In this document: positions 6,874-15,089 of the stretch, in pieces
Numbering within the stretch: the first letter of the stretch is position 1
How the letters are laid out: each line of letters begins with the position of its first letter
NCBI GenBank assembly: GCA_041855385.1
Contig: JBHAEC010000022.1
Location: forward strand, 1 to 15,089
Length of the DNA: 15,089 bases
Reading direction: 5' to 3'
Origin: JBHAEC01 sp041855385
GTDB taxonomy: Bacteria > Bacillota > Negativicutes > Veillonellales > Veillonellaceae
Position numbers and translations under genes: made by a program
The notes under the pieces: model-generated
The model's input: the letters and a program-made list of their open reading frames with translations, nothing else
Told to the model about the DNA's origin: nothing
The model's database searches: none

Positions 6874-8310
6874 TTATTCACTCTCCATAAAGTGTTCAAC
6901 CAATTGTTGGCGCTTTTTTATCAGTTCCTCAAGAGTATTCACATAAACGTCCACATCTTTAGGCATATGCATCTTACTTTGCCTGTATAAGGGACCTTTA
7001 ATCAACTTTGTCACACTTCCCGGCCCCATGGACATAATAATCTGTCGCTCCTCCATCATCTGAATATTGTAGCGACTTTCCTTGTCCGGCAAAGCATATC
7101 CGACATTTTCCAATTGCCCCGTCATATATTGCTGTCGGTACAAATAATAGGGCCTATACCCGGCTGTTTCAAGTTTCTCTCGACAGTATTCCGTCATCTC
7201 TCGCACTTCATCGGCTGTAGGAAGCATGATGTGATCTCGACCCTCATACATGGGACTTCCCTTTTTTAGCGCCAATGTATGGATTGTAACATTTTCCGGT
7301 AACCATTGGCAAACCTGCTCCATATTCTCCTTCATATGAGCCGTTGTTTGCCCCGGAAGTCCTGCAATAAAATCCATATTAACCTGTAATGCCGTCTGTT
7401 TCCGAACCGTTTCATACAAAACCCCTATATCATCCGCTTTATGCAGTCGTCCCACTACTTTTAAAATCGAATCCTGTAGTGTTTGTGGGTTTATACTGAT
7501 ACGATTGGCTCCACAACGAACAATGGCATCCAGTTTTTCTTTTGTCACTGTATCGGGTCTTCCCGCTTCTACCGTAAATTCCGTTGTATCTTCTTTGCAA
7601 CCGGCAAAGGCTGTCAGAACTCTTTCAAAGTCCTCTTTATCAAGACTCGTCGGTGTCCCCCCTCCCAAATACAGGGAATCGGTTTTTAAGTCATAATTCT
7701 TTATTAATGCGGACATTGCCACTGCATCCTTTACGAAAGCTGCCACAAAGTCATGTACCTTTTTATACTGACTGATTAAACCGTAAGGGAAGGAACAATA
7801 GGTACATCGAGTCGTACAAAAGGGAATCCCTCCGTAAACCCCTATGTGTTTTGGATGTTCCTTGATATATGAAATATAAGGCTCTTGTATCTTTCCAATA
7901 GATGCTACAAGATTTGCCTTATCTTCCTCCGCTTGGTAAAGATGCTTAAACCGATCTTTAATCTCTAAGGGGGACATCCCTTCTCTCCAGCGATGATAAA
8001 GTTTAACCGGTCTAACACCTACCAAAAGCCCCCACGGGGAAACCTCAACTTCCATGTATTTTCGCATATACTGAAGAAGTTCTTTTCCAATCTTCTCTCG
8101 CCCCTCATATGTAGCGGAACCTTCAAATGACGACAACCTTTCATTTCCCACATTCAGGGTAAGAAAATATCTGCCCTCATGTTCCGATCCGAACAGCAAA
8201 AATCGGGGGTTCTCTTTTTGCGAAAATAATCCGACTGCGCTACATCGTTGTGCTACTACCGATCCCAAAGGCAAGGGCCCTTCATAATGATAGGTTTGAT
8301 AGGTACCCAT
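6874..8310 (-). CDS. hemZ: HemZ-type radical SAM protein (coproporphyrinogen III oxidase-like)
   Basis: HemZ belongs to the HemN/HemW radical SAM family and is annotated as oxygen-independent coproporphyrinogen dehydrogenase. The protein has 478 residues. A family-specific N-terminal region of about 155 residues precedes the radical SAM core. The [4Fe-4S]-binding motif CTTRCTYC has Cys165, Cys169 and Cys172 (CX3CX2C). GGGTPT at 216-221 is the usual SAM-binding glycine motif, and VNMDFIAGLPGQT is the typical HemN-family segment. No other haem gene is in the window, so a role in haem synthesis cannot be supported from context; a haem-chaperone-like role (as for HemW) is an alternative. The start is 3 bases after the fur stop and has only a weak AAGG, so translation is probably coupled to fur. 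Its stop is one base before hisS. An Fe-S enzyme directly after fur fits an iron theme. Confidence 0.88.
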   Translation of the reverse strand: MGTYQTYHYEGPLPLGSVVAQRCSAVGLFSQKENPRFLLFGSEHEGRYFLTLNVGNERLSSFEGSATYEGREKIGKELLQYMRKYMEVEVSPWGLLVGVRPVKLYHRWREGMSPLEIKDRFKHLYQAEEDKANLVASIGKIQEPYISYIKEHPKHIGVYGGIPFCTTRCTYCSFPYGLISQYKKVHDFVAAFVKDAVAMSALIKNYDLKTDSLYLGGGTPTSLDKEDFERVLTAFAGCKEDTTEFTVEAGRPDTVTKEKLDAIVRCGANRISINPQTLQDSILKVVGRLHKADDIGVLYETVRKQTALQVNMDFIAGLPGQTTAHMKENMEQVCQWLPENVTIHTLALKKGSPMYEGRDHIMLPTADEVREMTEYCREKLETAGYRPYYLYRQQYMTGQLENVGYALPDKESRYNIQMMEERQIIMSMGPGSVTKLIKGPLYRQSKMHMPKDVDVYVNTLEELIKKRQQLVEHFMESE

Positions 8311-8313
8311 GCC

Positions 8314-8778
8314 TTATACAGTTTCTTCTTCTGCCATCTTAGCCTGGCAGTCTCCGCAATATCCATACACCTTTAGCTGATGGTCCACTGTCTTGAAATT
8401 CAGTTTTTTGTCTATAATAGTTTCCAATGTTTCAAGCATATCGTCTTCTACTTCTTTGACAATCCCGCATTTCAAGCAAATCAGGTGATGATGAAAATGA
8501 GCCAAAGAATCGTTGCTGAGCTCATAGCGATTTCTACCGTCACCAAAATCAAGCTTCTTCAGCAAGTCTAGTTCCGTAAACAGATCCAAAGTTCTATAAA
8601 TAGTAGCGAGGCCAATTTCGGGCGCTACCTTTTTTACCAGCACGTATACATCCTCCGCACTCAAGTGATTTTCATCGGCATCCATAAATACCTGTAAAAT
8701 TGTTTGACGTTGCGTCGTCAGCTTGTACTTTTTGTTCTTAATACGCTCTTTTAATTTTTCCATCGTTGCATTCATCAT
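8314..8778 (-). CDS. fur: Ferric uptake regulator Fur family repressor
   Basis: This is a metal-sensing, DNA-binding dimeric repressor of 154 residues, normal for the family. The N-terminal winged helix spans about 10-85, with TTQRQTIL and the recognition segment LATIYRTLDLFTEL at 57-70. The dimerisation half has HFHHHLICLKCG (His94 and 96-98, Cys101, Cys104) and a second pair, Cys141 and Cys144 in YCGDC, together a structural zinc site. The HFHHHL(I/V)C block and the FGDGRNRYEL segment resemble Bacillus Fur more than PerR, where this block reads HYHAIC. Fur is therefore the best guess, but Zur cannot be excluded. Start ATG 8778 overlaps the upstream stop as ATGA, and a second ATG follows at 8775. 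AAGGAG lies 10 bases upstream inside the AI-2E gene, which suggests translational coupling. No Fur box or separate promoter is visible near it. Confidence 0.92.
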   Translation of the reverse strand: MMNATMEKLKERIKNKKYKLTTQRQTILQVFMDADENHLSAEDVYVLVKKVAPEIGLATIYRTLDLFTELDLLKKLDFGDGRNRYELSNDSLAHFHHHLICLKCGIVKEVEDDMLETLETIIDKKLNFKTVDHQLKVYGYCGDCQAKMAEEETV

Positions 8779-9842
8779 TGTTCACCTGCTCCTTTAAAAT
8801 TTTTTTCGTAGAACCATAAATGTGTAATCAGTATTTGTATTAATGCTGTTATCGGAACGGCCAACATCATACCCGGAATTCCGTAAAATGAGCCTGCCGT
8901 AAAAATAGCCACAATAATCATTATCGGATGGAGCTTTATTACATGCCCCACCACTTTAGGCATAATAATCTGCGCATCAATCAGCTGAACAATGCCGTAA
9001 AAGATTGCCACTTTAAGTGCCAAAGAAGGAGCAATCAGAAAAGCCAAGATAACAGCCGGCGCAGCTCCCAAAATGGGGCCGATAATAGGTACCCATTCCG
9101 CAATGGCCGCCAGTAGAGACAATACCAGAGGATATGGAATCCCGAAGAGATACATGGCAATAAATACGATACAAAACATATTACATGCCAGCAAAAGCTG
9201 TCCTCGCAAATAGCGCCCCAGCATACTGTACATTTCAGCCAACATCTTATCCACTCTTATCCCTTTTTCTTGGGAGAATAAGGAAACGAATCGATTTTTA
9301 ATGGGCCTTGCATCCTTGATTATGTAAAAAGACAAAATGGGGACAAGCAATAATTGCACTAAAACGCCTGCCAGAGAAAACATGGCCGACAACCCTTGCC
9401 TTGCCAAGTCTACACTATAGTTCCCCACTTTCACGATACTTTCATGAATAAGCACTTCCAACTGTGGAGAAAAAGGCAAAGGAATATCTTCACTCTTTAA
9501 TGCTTTTATGCTGTTGGCAAACTGTTCGATTACTTGCGGAATATTATGAACAAAGCGAGAGAACTCTGTCACAAAGGGCACTAAAATATAAGTTAATACC
9601 AGTACAGACAAGCAAAAGAAAAGTATAAACGCTATAATAATAGCCAGCCATCTCGGCATAAACGGCAATCCGATTTTATCTTTACAAAGTATCTCTATCT
9701 TATCCACAACAGGCAGCAAGATAAATGATAATATTAAAGCCACCAATAGGGGCATCATTGCCGAGGTTACTGTCAATAACATGGCAATAACAAAGGCTAC
9801 CAGCCCTATACGTAGCATAATTTGCGTTGATCGATCTGTCAT
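8775..9842 (-). CDS. AI-2E family (PerM/YtvI-like) polytopic membrane protein
   Basis: The 355-residue protein is strongly hydrophobic, with about seven or eight membrane segments: roughly residues 10-45, 62-92, 150-175, 212-235, 238-262, 263-290 and 300-345. The central part contains GQLLLACNMF, and EWVPIIGPILGAAPA around 245-262 is the hallmark E-x-x-P-x-(I/L)-G-P motif of the family. Family members have been linked to export of autoinducer-2, to Na+/H+ antiport and to other transport, so the substrate cannot be named here. AAGGAG lies 5 bases before ATG 9842, a clear start. The gene begins 14 bases after the MBL-fold gene and overlaps fur by 4 bases. Its place in a translation and stress operon gives no direct functional clue. 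Confidence 0.88.
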   Translation of the reverse strand: MTDRSTQIMLRIGLVAFVIAMLLTVTSAMMPLLVALILSFILLPVVDKIEILCKDKIGLPFMPRWLAIIIAFILFFCLSVLVLTYILVPFVTEFSRFVHNIPQVIEQFANSIKALKSEDIPLPFSPQLEVLIHESIVKVGNYSVDLARQGLSAMFSLAGVLVQLLLVPILSFYIIKDARPIKNRFVSLFSQEKGIRVDKMLAEMYSMLGRYLRGQLLLACNMFCIVFIAMYLFGIPYPLVLSLLAAIAEWVPIIGPILGAAPAVILAFLIAPSLALKVAIFYGIVQLIDAQIIMPKVVGHVIKLHPIMIIVAIFTAGSFYGIPGMMLAVPITALIQILITHLWFYEKNFKGAGEQ

Positions 9843-9856
9843 AGATTCTCCTTACT

Positions 9857-10481
9857 TTAAACCCTAACAAAGGGATTATATTTCATTTCATCCCCCACTG
9901 TTGTCGTCGGCCCATGGCCGGGACACACAATCGTATCCGGCGGTAATGTATAGAGTTGCGTTCTGATCGCCTTATCCAACTGTTCAAAAGAGCCTCCGGG
10001 AAAATCAGTTCTACCGATAGATCCTTGGAACAACGTATCCCCGGCAAACACAATGCCTCCCCCATAAAAACACACTCCTCCACCGGTGTGTCCGGGAGTC
10101 TCCAAAACGGTAAAGGAAACGCCGGCAGCTTCAATTTTGTCGCCACCTATTAAAGGTTTTTCCTCTACATCACAAGTAATAGATAGGCCCATATGAACAC
10201 TGAGATTCAACTTTGGATCTTTCAAAAACATGGAATCATTGGGATGTATATATACGGGCACTTTATACCTGTCTGCCACAGCCTGCACGGCTCCGATATG
10301 ATCGCTATGCCCATGCGTGAGGAGTATTTTTTTTTACATCCAGTTTGTTCTCCTCCAGTACCTTGATTAATCCCTTGCCTTCTGCACCCGGATCAATTAC
10401 GGCCGCCTCTAGTGTATTTTCATCATATACTACATAACAATTAGTTTCATATACGCCGAGGGGCATCATCATTACCTTCAT
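9857..10481 (-). pseudogene. MBL-fold (glyoxalase II-like) hydrolase, split by a +1 frameshift in an A9 run
   Basis: The gene starts at ATG 10481 with AGAGGTG a few bases upstream, 11 bases after dtd. It reads in frame for 58 codons to a TAG at 10307-10305. After the ninth A of a coding-strand run (10335-10327), the conserved sequence continues in the next frame to the stop at 9859-9857. With one A removed, the product is an unbroken 207-residue metallo-beta-lactamase-fold protein. It has THGHSDH at 55-61, PGHTGG with His131, AGDTLF with Asp148 and CPGHG with His189, the full set of zinc ligands of the YqgX/glyoxalase II-like group, which hydrolyse thioesters. The 3' frame alone (from GTG 10288, 143 residues) lacks the first metal motif and has only a weak ribosome site, so it should be inactive. 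The rest is fully conserved, which suggests a recent mutation, a sequencing error or slippage rather than old decay. Confidence 0.88.
10327..10335 (-). other. A9 homopolymer that shifts the frame of the MBL-fold gene
   Basis: Nine A on the coding strand (nine T on the plus strand) follow the codon for Asp48 of the hydrolase. Eight A would give codons GTA AAA AAA ATA and lead straight into the THGHSDH motif. With nine, a stop follows within eight codons of the run. Confidence 0.92.
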
Positions 10482-10492
10482 TTTTCACCTCT

Positions 10493-10942
10493 CTAGAATT
10501 GTTTTTTACTGTCCATCAATATGGTTACGGGACCATCATTAATCAGATCTACCTTCATGTGCGCCTGAAAAATCCCTGTTTTTACTTTTACTCCCAATTT
10601 TTGGCAAAATTCCACCATTTTTTCATATAGTGCCTTTGCCCTTTCCGGATCTCCTGCCTGATCAAAGCCCGGTCGTCGTCCCTTCCTGACATCTCCATAA
10701 AGTGTAAACTGGGATACCAAAAGGAGTTCTTTTTTTTCCTCAAGCAAGGATCGATTCATCTTGCCTTCTTCATCCTCAAAAATGCGAAGATGAAGTATTT
10801 TAGAAGCTATATATTCCATATCCGCTTCCGTATCTTCTTTACCGACGCCCAGCAATACCAGAAGCCCCGGGCCAATCCGACTTATTTGCTCTTCTTTTAC
10901 CGTCACACCAGCTTCAAGAACACGCTGTATCACTGCTCTCAT
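10493..10942 (-). CDS. dtd: D-aminoacyl-tRNA deacylase
   Basis: Dtd hydrolyses D-amino acids (for example D-Tyr) wrongly attached to tRNA, and also glycine from tRNA-Ala, protecting translation. The 149-residue length is typical. Both signature motifs are present: SQFT at 77-80 (in LLLVSQFTLYGD) and NDGPVT at 135-140, which form the active site across the dimer. The N-terminus MRAVIQRV is also characteristic. The start ATG 10942 overlaps the rel stop as ATGA, and GGAGGT lies 8 bases upstream within the end of rel, so translation is likely coupled. The rel-dtd pair is common in Firmicutes. Confidence 0.97.
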   Translation of the reverse strand: MRAVIQRVLEAGVTVKEEQISRIGPGLLVLLGVGKEDTEADMEYIASKILHLRIFEDEEGKMNRSLLEEKKELLLVSQFTLYGDVRKGRRPGFDQAGDPERAKALYEKMVEFCQKLGVKVKTGIFQAHMKVDLINDGPVTILMDSKKQF

Positions 10943-13179
10943 AAACCACTACCTCCGTGCATGCGCTGTACACTGTAAACGTCGCGAATTCTCCTCAGCT
11001 TAGTCATTACAAACTCGAGTTGCGCCAAATCCTTTGTATCAATGAGCAGATGAATGGTGGCGGACTTATTATCATGGGCTTTTGCATTCACATTGGCAAT
11101 ATGAATTTTTAATTCCGATAAAGTTGCCATTATTTCAATGAGAAGACCACTCCTATCATAAGCGGTTATTTCAATAGCTACTTGGAAGGTTTCCGTCGTT
11201 GCTCCGTCCCAAGAAACTTCGATCATCCTATCCATGTCTTCCTGCGTATGCCCTACATTGGAACAATCCGCCCTATGCACGGACACCCCGCGGCCCCTGG
11301 TAATATAGCCTACAACATTATCACCGGGAACAGGATTGCAACAGCGGGCCATGCGGACCAATAGTCCGGCCTCTCCTTTAACCAAAATACCGGTTCCCGA
11401 TTTTTTCTTACTCGGTTCTGTAGCCTTAAGTTTTTCCAGCAGTATTTGCGTTTTAGTCTGCTCTTCAACCTTGATATCCTCTTTTTTATACATATCAATA
11501 AGTCGAAGCAACACACCATTAACCGGAATACCTCCGTATCCGACGGCTGCCAATACTTCATTTTCACCGCCTGCATTTAAAGCTCTACCTATTTTCTCTA
11601 ATCGCCCCGGCTTATGAAGAGTTTTCCAATCGTAATTCAATCGTTTGGCTTCCTTTTCCAGAAGCTCTCGACCTTTAAGAATATTCTCCTCTCGATTTTC
11701 CCGCTTAAACCAATTTCGAATTTTGCTCTTGCTTTCGGTGGATCCCACAATATTAAGCCAGTCTAAACTTGGTTTTCCTGTCTTAGACGTGATAATATCG
11801 ACGATATCGCCATTTTTCAACGTATAATCAAGCGATACAATTTTCCCGTTTACCTTAGCCCCTACGCACCGATGTCCCACATCTGTATGGACGCGATAAG
11901 CAAAATCCAGCGGTACCGAGCCTTGTGGCAATTTAATTACATCTCCCTTCGGAGTAAAAACGAATACTTCTGCGGAAAACACATCCAGCTTCAGCGCATT
12001 CACCAATTCTTTCGGATTGCTCGCATCCTGCCACTCCAGCACTTTACGAATCCAACCCACTTTTTTATCAAAGTCCTTGTCACCGTGCTTATCGCCTTCT
12101 TTATATCGCCAGTGTGCCGCCACCCCATGTTCCGACACATAGTGCATTTCCCATGTACGAATTTGAATTTCCACAGGTTGCCCTTTTGTGCCGATAACTG
12201 TAGTATGAAGAGATTGATACATATTGGATTTAGGCATAGCAATATAGTCTTTAAAACGATATGGAAGCGGCTTCCACAAACTGTGAGCAATTCCTAAAAC
12301 AGCATAACAATCGGGAACGGCATCGACGATAACTCTAACAGCATATAGGTCATAAATCTGAGACAAATCCCGGTTGTCTTTCTTCATTTTTTTATAAATG
12401 CTGTAAAAATGCTTCGGTCTTCCTTTTACATCGGCTTTAATATTCGCTTCCTTGAGAGATTTCTCGAGCTGTTGCATCGTATCATTTACTATATCTTCTC
12501 TGGTCTGACGCTTTTGTTGCATCTGATCAACCAAATCATAGTATTGATCGGGTTCCAAATATCGGAAAGATAAATCCTCCAGCTCCCATTTTATATTGAA
12601 AATACCCAGACGATGCGCCAAAGGAGCAAAGATTTCCATCGTTTCGCGGGCGATTCTCTTTTGTTTGTCACTTCGCATATGCTTTAAAGTCCGCATATTA
12701 TGCAATCTATCGGCAAGCTTAATTACCACAACGCGTACATCTTTTGCCATGGCCAGGAACATTTTTCGATAGTTTTCCAGCTGTTGATCTTCCTTGGTGT
12801 GATACTGAAACTGGTTCAATTTCGTCACTCCATCCACCAAAAAAGCAACCTCACTTCCGAATATTTCTTCTATTTGTTCTATGGTATATTCCGTATCTTC
12901 CGCCACATCATGAAGCAGTGCTGCTACGAGCGTGGTAACATCAATATTTAAGTCCGCCAAAATTGTTGTTACCGCGATAGGATGCAGAATGTACGGCTCT
13001 CCTGATGCACGCTTTTGCGGTTCATGTGCTTTATCCGCCAGTTGATAAGCCGCATATACTAAAGAGCAGTCTTCCGGGCTGAGGTACTTTTTTACGGTAT
13101 CCATTAACTTCTGTAATTCTATTTCCTTATCGACCGCCGTATTTTCTACAAGAGCACGACCTTCCTGATTTCCTGTCAT
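10939..13179 (-). CDS. rel: Bifunctional (p)ppGpp synthetase/hydrolase Rel
   Basis: Rel makes and degrades the alarmone (p)ppGpp in response to uncharged tRNA on the ribosome. Counting from ATG 13179 (746 residues), the hydrolase HD domain has HDVAED with His90 and Asp91 and a second block KLADRLHNMRTL near 154-165. The synthetase domain follows (about 235-360), with RFKD at 308-311. This RxKD form marks bifunctional enzymes, unlike the ExDD of RelA. The TGS domain is near 402-465, the conserved cysteine motif ARCCNPVPGD has Cys613 and Cys614, and a C-terminal ACT domain covers about 665-740. Both catalytic halves look intact. The longer frame starts at GTG 13188, but GAGG touches that codon. 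AGGG about 8 bases before ATG 13179 supports the shorter start, 12 bases after recJ. The gene overlaps dtd by 4 bases. With hisS and aspS downstream, synthetases and the sensor of uncharged tRNA share an operon. Confidence 0.96.
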   Translation of the reverse strand: MTGNQEGRALVENTAVDKEIELQKLMDTVKKYLSPEDCSLVYAAYQLADKAHEPQKRASGEPYILHPIAVTTILADLNIDVTTLVAALLHDVAEDTEYTIEQIEEIFGSEVAFLVDGVTKLNQFQYHTKEDQQLENYRKMFLAMAKDVRVVVIKLADRLHNMRTLKHMRSDKQKRIARETMEIFAPLAHRLGIFNIKWELEDLSFRYLEPDQYYDLVDQMQQKRQTREDIVNDTMQQLEKSLKEANIKADVKGRPKHFYSIYKKMKKDNRDLSQIYDLYAVRVIVDAVPDCYAVLGIAHSLWKPLPYRFKDYIAMPKSNMYQSLHTTVIGTKGQPVEIQIRTWEMHYVSEHGVAAHWRYKEGDKHGDKDFDKKVGWIRKVLEWQDASNPKELVNALKLDVFSAEVFVFTPKGDVIKLPQGSVPLDFAYRVHTDVGHRCVGAKVNGKIVSLDYTLKNGDIVDIITSKTGKPSLDWLNIVGSTESKSKIRNWFKRENREENILKGRELLEKEAKRLNYDWKTLHKPGRLEKIGRALNAGGENEVLAAVGYGGIPVNGVLLRLIDMYKKEDIKVEEQTKTQILLEKLKATEPSKKKSGTGILVKGEAGLLVRMARCCNPVPGDNVVGYITRGRGVSVHRADCSNVGHTQEDMDRMIEVSWDGATTETFQVAIEITAYDRSGLLIEIMATLSELKIHIANVNAKAHDNKSATIHLLIDTKDLAQLEFVMTKLRRIRDVYSVQRMHGGSGL

Positions 13180-13191
13180 TATTCTCACCCT

Positions 13192-15089
13192 CTACTCACT
13201 ATACTTCAAATAGGTAAGGGACATCACCAAATCCAGTTTCCCCATTGTAGGACACCAATGATATTCCGCCCCTTTATCCGTCGTTATCTCCTTAATAATT
13301 CCCAGTTCCTTAAATACCTCCAAGCCTAACATGGCTTCTAGCGGAGTAAGACTTACCGGAGATTGCTGCATTACTTCACTTTCCACAATATATCGCATCC
13401 GTTCCGGATTGCGAAAAACAGCTTTCACTACAGGATATAGCTCTCGCAACCCTTCCTTCGTCAAACGAGGAGTTACTTCACTCATGCGCTGTAAATCTTG
13501 AATAATTAACTGGGGAACCAGTTCTCCCTGCCACTCATTGGTCTGTAAGGTAAAAGCAATTTTGACTATATCCCCTTTAAAAAACTCTGCATGATAATGG
13601 CTCCCGTTCCACGAGATGGCTTCTAAGACCTGATCGTCTTTCTTTAACAAAAACTTAATATGATTTTTTTGCTGCCCCATTATAAAGGCATTTTCCACTA
13701 CCATATTTTCAATAGCAAAAACAGGAGTACTGTTTCCCATGCCGTACGGTTCCAACTTTGCTAAATCGGTTATGAGAGGTATTGTTACTTCTCCCGCTTC
13801 AACAAACGAATCAATGCGAAGCGTTTGTATATAATCGTCCTCAGTCAGCTGTTGTTTACAGTATTCGGTAAGCCGAATACGCAAAGCATCTATCTTATCC
13901 ACTTCAATACTGAAACCCGCAGCCTGTTTGTGTCCGCCATATTGTAATAACAAATCCTCACAATACTTAAGTGCTTCATACATATCCAGCCCCTCAATAC
14001 TACGGCACGATGCCTTTCCTATTCCGTCCGAAATACTGATCATAATAGCAGGTTTATAAAATTCCTCCACCAACCGCGATGCTACAATTCCTATAACACC
14101 GGAATGCCATCCTTCCCCTGCTATTACCAACACATGACTGGCCATATCCCCCTGAAGAAGAGCTTCATTTCTAGCAGCTTCACAAATTGTTCTTTCTATT
14201 TGCTGACGCTCTATATTGGTTTCATGTAGCTTTTGTGCCAAATACTCTGCACTCTCCATCGTTTCGGAGATCAAAAGTTTGACTCCTTCCCCAGCATGTG
14301 TTACACGGCCTGCCGCATTTAGCCTGGGGGCCAGGGAAAACCCTACATTACCGGCTGTAATCTTTCGTCCTTCCAGTCCTGAAACCTTTATTAATTCTTT
14401 AATCCCCAAATTTGGCTGATCCATCATTTTTTGTAGTCCAAATTTTGCAATTAATCGATTTTCTCCCACTAAAGGAACCACGTCGGCAATTGTTCCCAAA
14501 GCAGCTATATCAAGATCTGAATTATACCATTGTCCCGTTTTTCTAAGCCATAAAGCCTGGCAAAGTTTAAAGGCTACTCCTGCTCCTGCCAGTAGTTTAT
14601 CTCCATAGGGACAGTCCTTTTGTTTCGGATTTACTACCGCTAAGGCAAGAGGCACTTCCTCAGGTGGCATATGATGGTCGGTGATAATCATATCCACTCG
14701 CTCCTTCATCGCCTCAACTATGTCATAAGAGCTTATGCCGCAATCTACGGTGATGATAAGTTCCGCACCATCCGCTACCAGCTTTTCCACCGCTTCTAGA
14801 TTTAAACCATATCCTTCCGATTGTCGTTCCGGAATATAGTAGCTTACATCTCCTCCAATAGACACTAAAAAGCGATGCAGTAGTGAAGTTGCTGTGATGC
14901 CATCCACATCATAATCACCATAAACAACTATTTTTTCCCTATCTTCTATGGCTTTTTCAATGCGATCTACCGCCTGTGTCATCCCTTTCATGGTAAAGGG
15001 AGAAAGAAACTGTTTCTCTGAGACTGACAAAAACTGCTCTGCCTCCTCCCAATCGATAATTCCTCTCTTTACCATTAATGTTGCTACTA
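13192..15089 (-). CDS. recJ: Single-stranded-DNA-specific exonuclease RecJ, N-terminus cut off by window edge
   Basis: RecJ degrades single-stranded DNA 5' to 3' in recombination, mismatch and base-excision repair, using Mn2+ or Mg2+. Counting from the Met at 15075, motif I YGDYDVDG lies at 52-59, TVDCGI at 109-114 and the DHH motif ITDHH at 131-135. A DHHA1 region has GKASCRSI and YGGHKQAAGFS, followed by an OB-fold region and a C-terminal extension of about 100 residues similar in placement to that of Bacillus RecJ. The Met at 15075 is probably not the start. The frame stays open to the edge and encodes VATLMVKRGI, which aligns with the internal VASLLVKRGF I recall from Bacillus RecJ, so roughly 30-40 residues are missing. 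The stop is 12 bases before rel. Confidence 0.95.
   Translation of the reverse strand, partial: VATLMVKRGIIDWEEAEQFLSVSEKQFLSPFTMKGMTQAVDRIEKAIEDREKIVVYGDYDVDGITATSLLHRFLVSIGGDVSYYIPERQSEGYGLNLEAVEKLVADGAELIITVDCGISSYDIVEAMKERVDMIITDHHMPPEEVPLALAVVNPKQKDCPYGDKLLAGAGVAFKLCQALWLRKTGQWYNSDLDIAALGTIADVVPLVGENRLIAKFGLQKMMDQPNLGIKELIKVSGLEGRKITAGNVGFSLAPRLNAAGRVTHAGEGVKLLISETMESAEYLAQKLHETNIERQQIERTICEAARNEALLQGDMASHVLVIAGEGWHSGVIGIVASRLVEEFYKPAIMISISDGIGKASCRSIEGLDMYEALKYCEDLLLQYGGHKQAAGFSIEVDKIDALRIRLTEYCKQQLTEDDYIQTLRIDSFVEAGEVTIPLITDLAKLEPYGMGNSTPVFAIENMVVENAFIMGQQKNHIKFLLKKDDQVLEAISWNGSHYHAEFFKGDIVKIAFTLQTNEWQGELVPQLIIQDLQRMSEVTPRLTKEGLRELYPVVKAVFRNPERMRYIVESEVMQQSPVSLTPLEAMLGLEVFKELGIIKEITTDKGAEYHWCPTMGKLDLVMSLTYLKYSE

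Noticed and set aside
11872..12297. A 141-codon plus-strand open frame inside rel
   Set aside because: Antisense to the conserved synthetase and TGS domains, with no domain signature. Best explained as a shadow frame.
15073..15075. ATG at 15075 as the recJ start
   Set aside because: The frame is open to the window edge and encodes VATL just before it, matching an internal part of RecJ, so the real start lies outside.
1..15089. Mobile elements, CRISPR arrays, toxin-antitoxin or defence genes, tRNA or rRNA genes
   Set aside because: No transposase, integrase, regularly spaced repeats, terminal inverted repeats or tRNA-like sequence was seen. All coding space is taken by recognised core genes.

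Overview
The window is a stretch of chromosomal housekeeping genes from a low-to-moderate GC bacterium. The gene set points to the Bacillota (Firmicutes): a bifunctional Rel, HemZ, a Fur of the Bacillus type, and a 6S RNA gene between aspS and rarA. The overall gene order fits the Negativicutes (Veillonella/Dialister-like), but that placement is inferred from memory of gene order, not from a database search. All eleven protein genes and the one RNA gene lie on the minus strand, so the window is transcribed from high to low coordinates.

Region 15089-3644 looks like one long, tightly packed transcription unit: recJ (5' end outside the window), rel, dtd, an MBL-fold hydrolase gene, an AI-2E family membrane protein gene, fur, hemZ, hisS and aspS. 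Neighbours overlap by 4 bases (rel/dtd, AI-2E gene/fur) or are 1 to about 33 bases apart, and no internal terminator is visible. The unit ends in a strong intrinsic terminator at 3690-3644. It combines single-strand DNA repair (RecJ), the stringent response (Rel), translation quality control (Dtd), two aminoacyl-tRNA synthetases (HisS, AspS), iron regulation (Fur) and a radical SAM porphyrin enzyme (HemZ).

Region 3664-3421 holds a 6S RNA gene. Its promoter -35 element appears to lie inside the 3' arm of the aspS terminator hairpin, and it ends in its own GC-rich terminator. Region 3380-1 holds rarA (replication-associated AAA+ ATPase) and ftsK (DNA translocase). The ftsK gene runs off the low-coordinate end before its gamma domain. 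A candidate extended -10 promoter precedes ftsK.

The one clear anomaly is the MBL-fold hydrolase gene (10481-9857). It is split by a single extra base in a run of nine A on the coding strand, just before the metal-binding motif. Removing one A restores an uninterrupted 207-residue protein. Several starts are better placed than the longest reading frame suggests (rarA GTG at 3380, hisS ATG at 6872, rel ATG at 13179). I see no mobile element, CRISPR array, tRNA, rRNA or defence system, and no novel multi-gene system.
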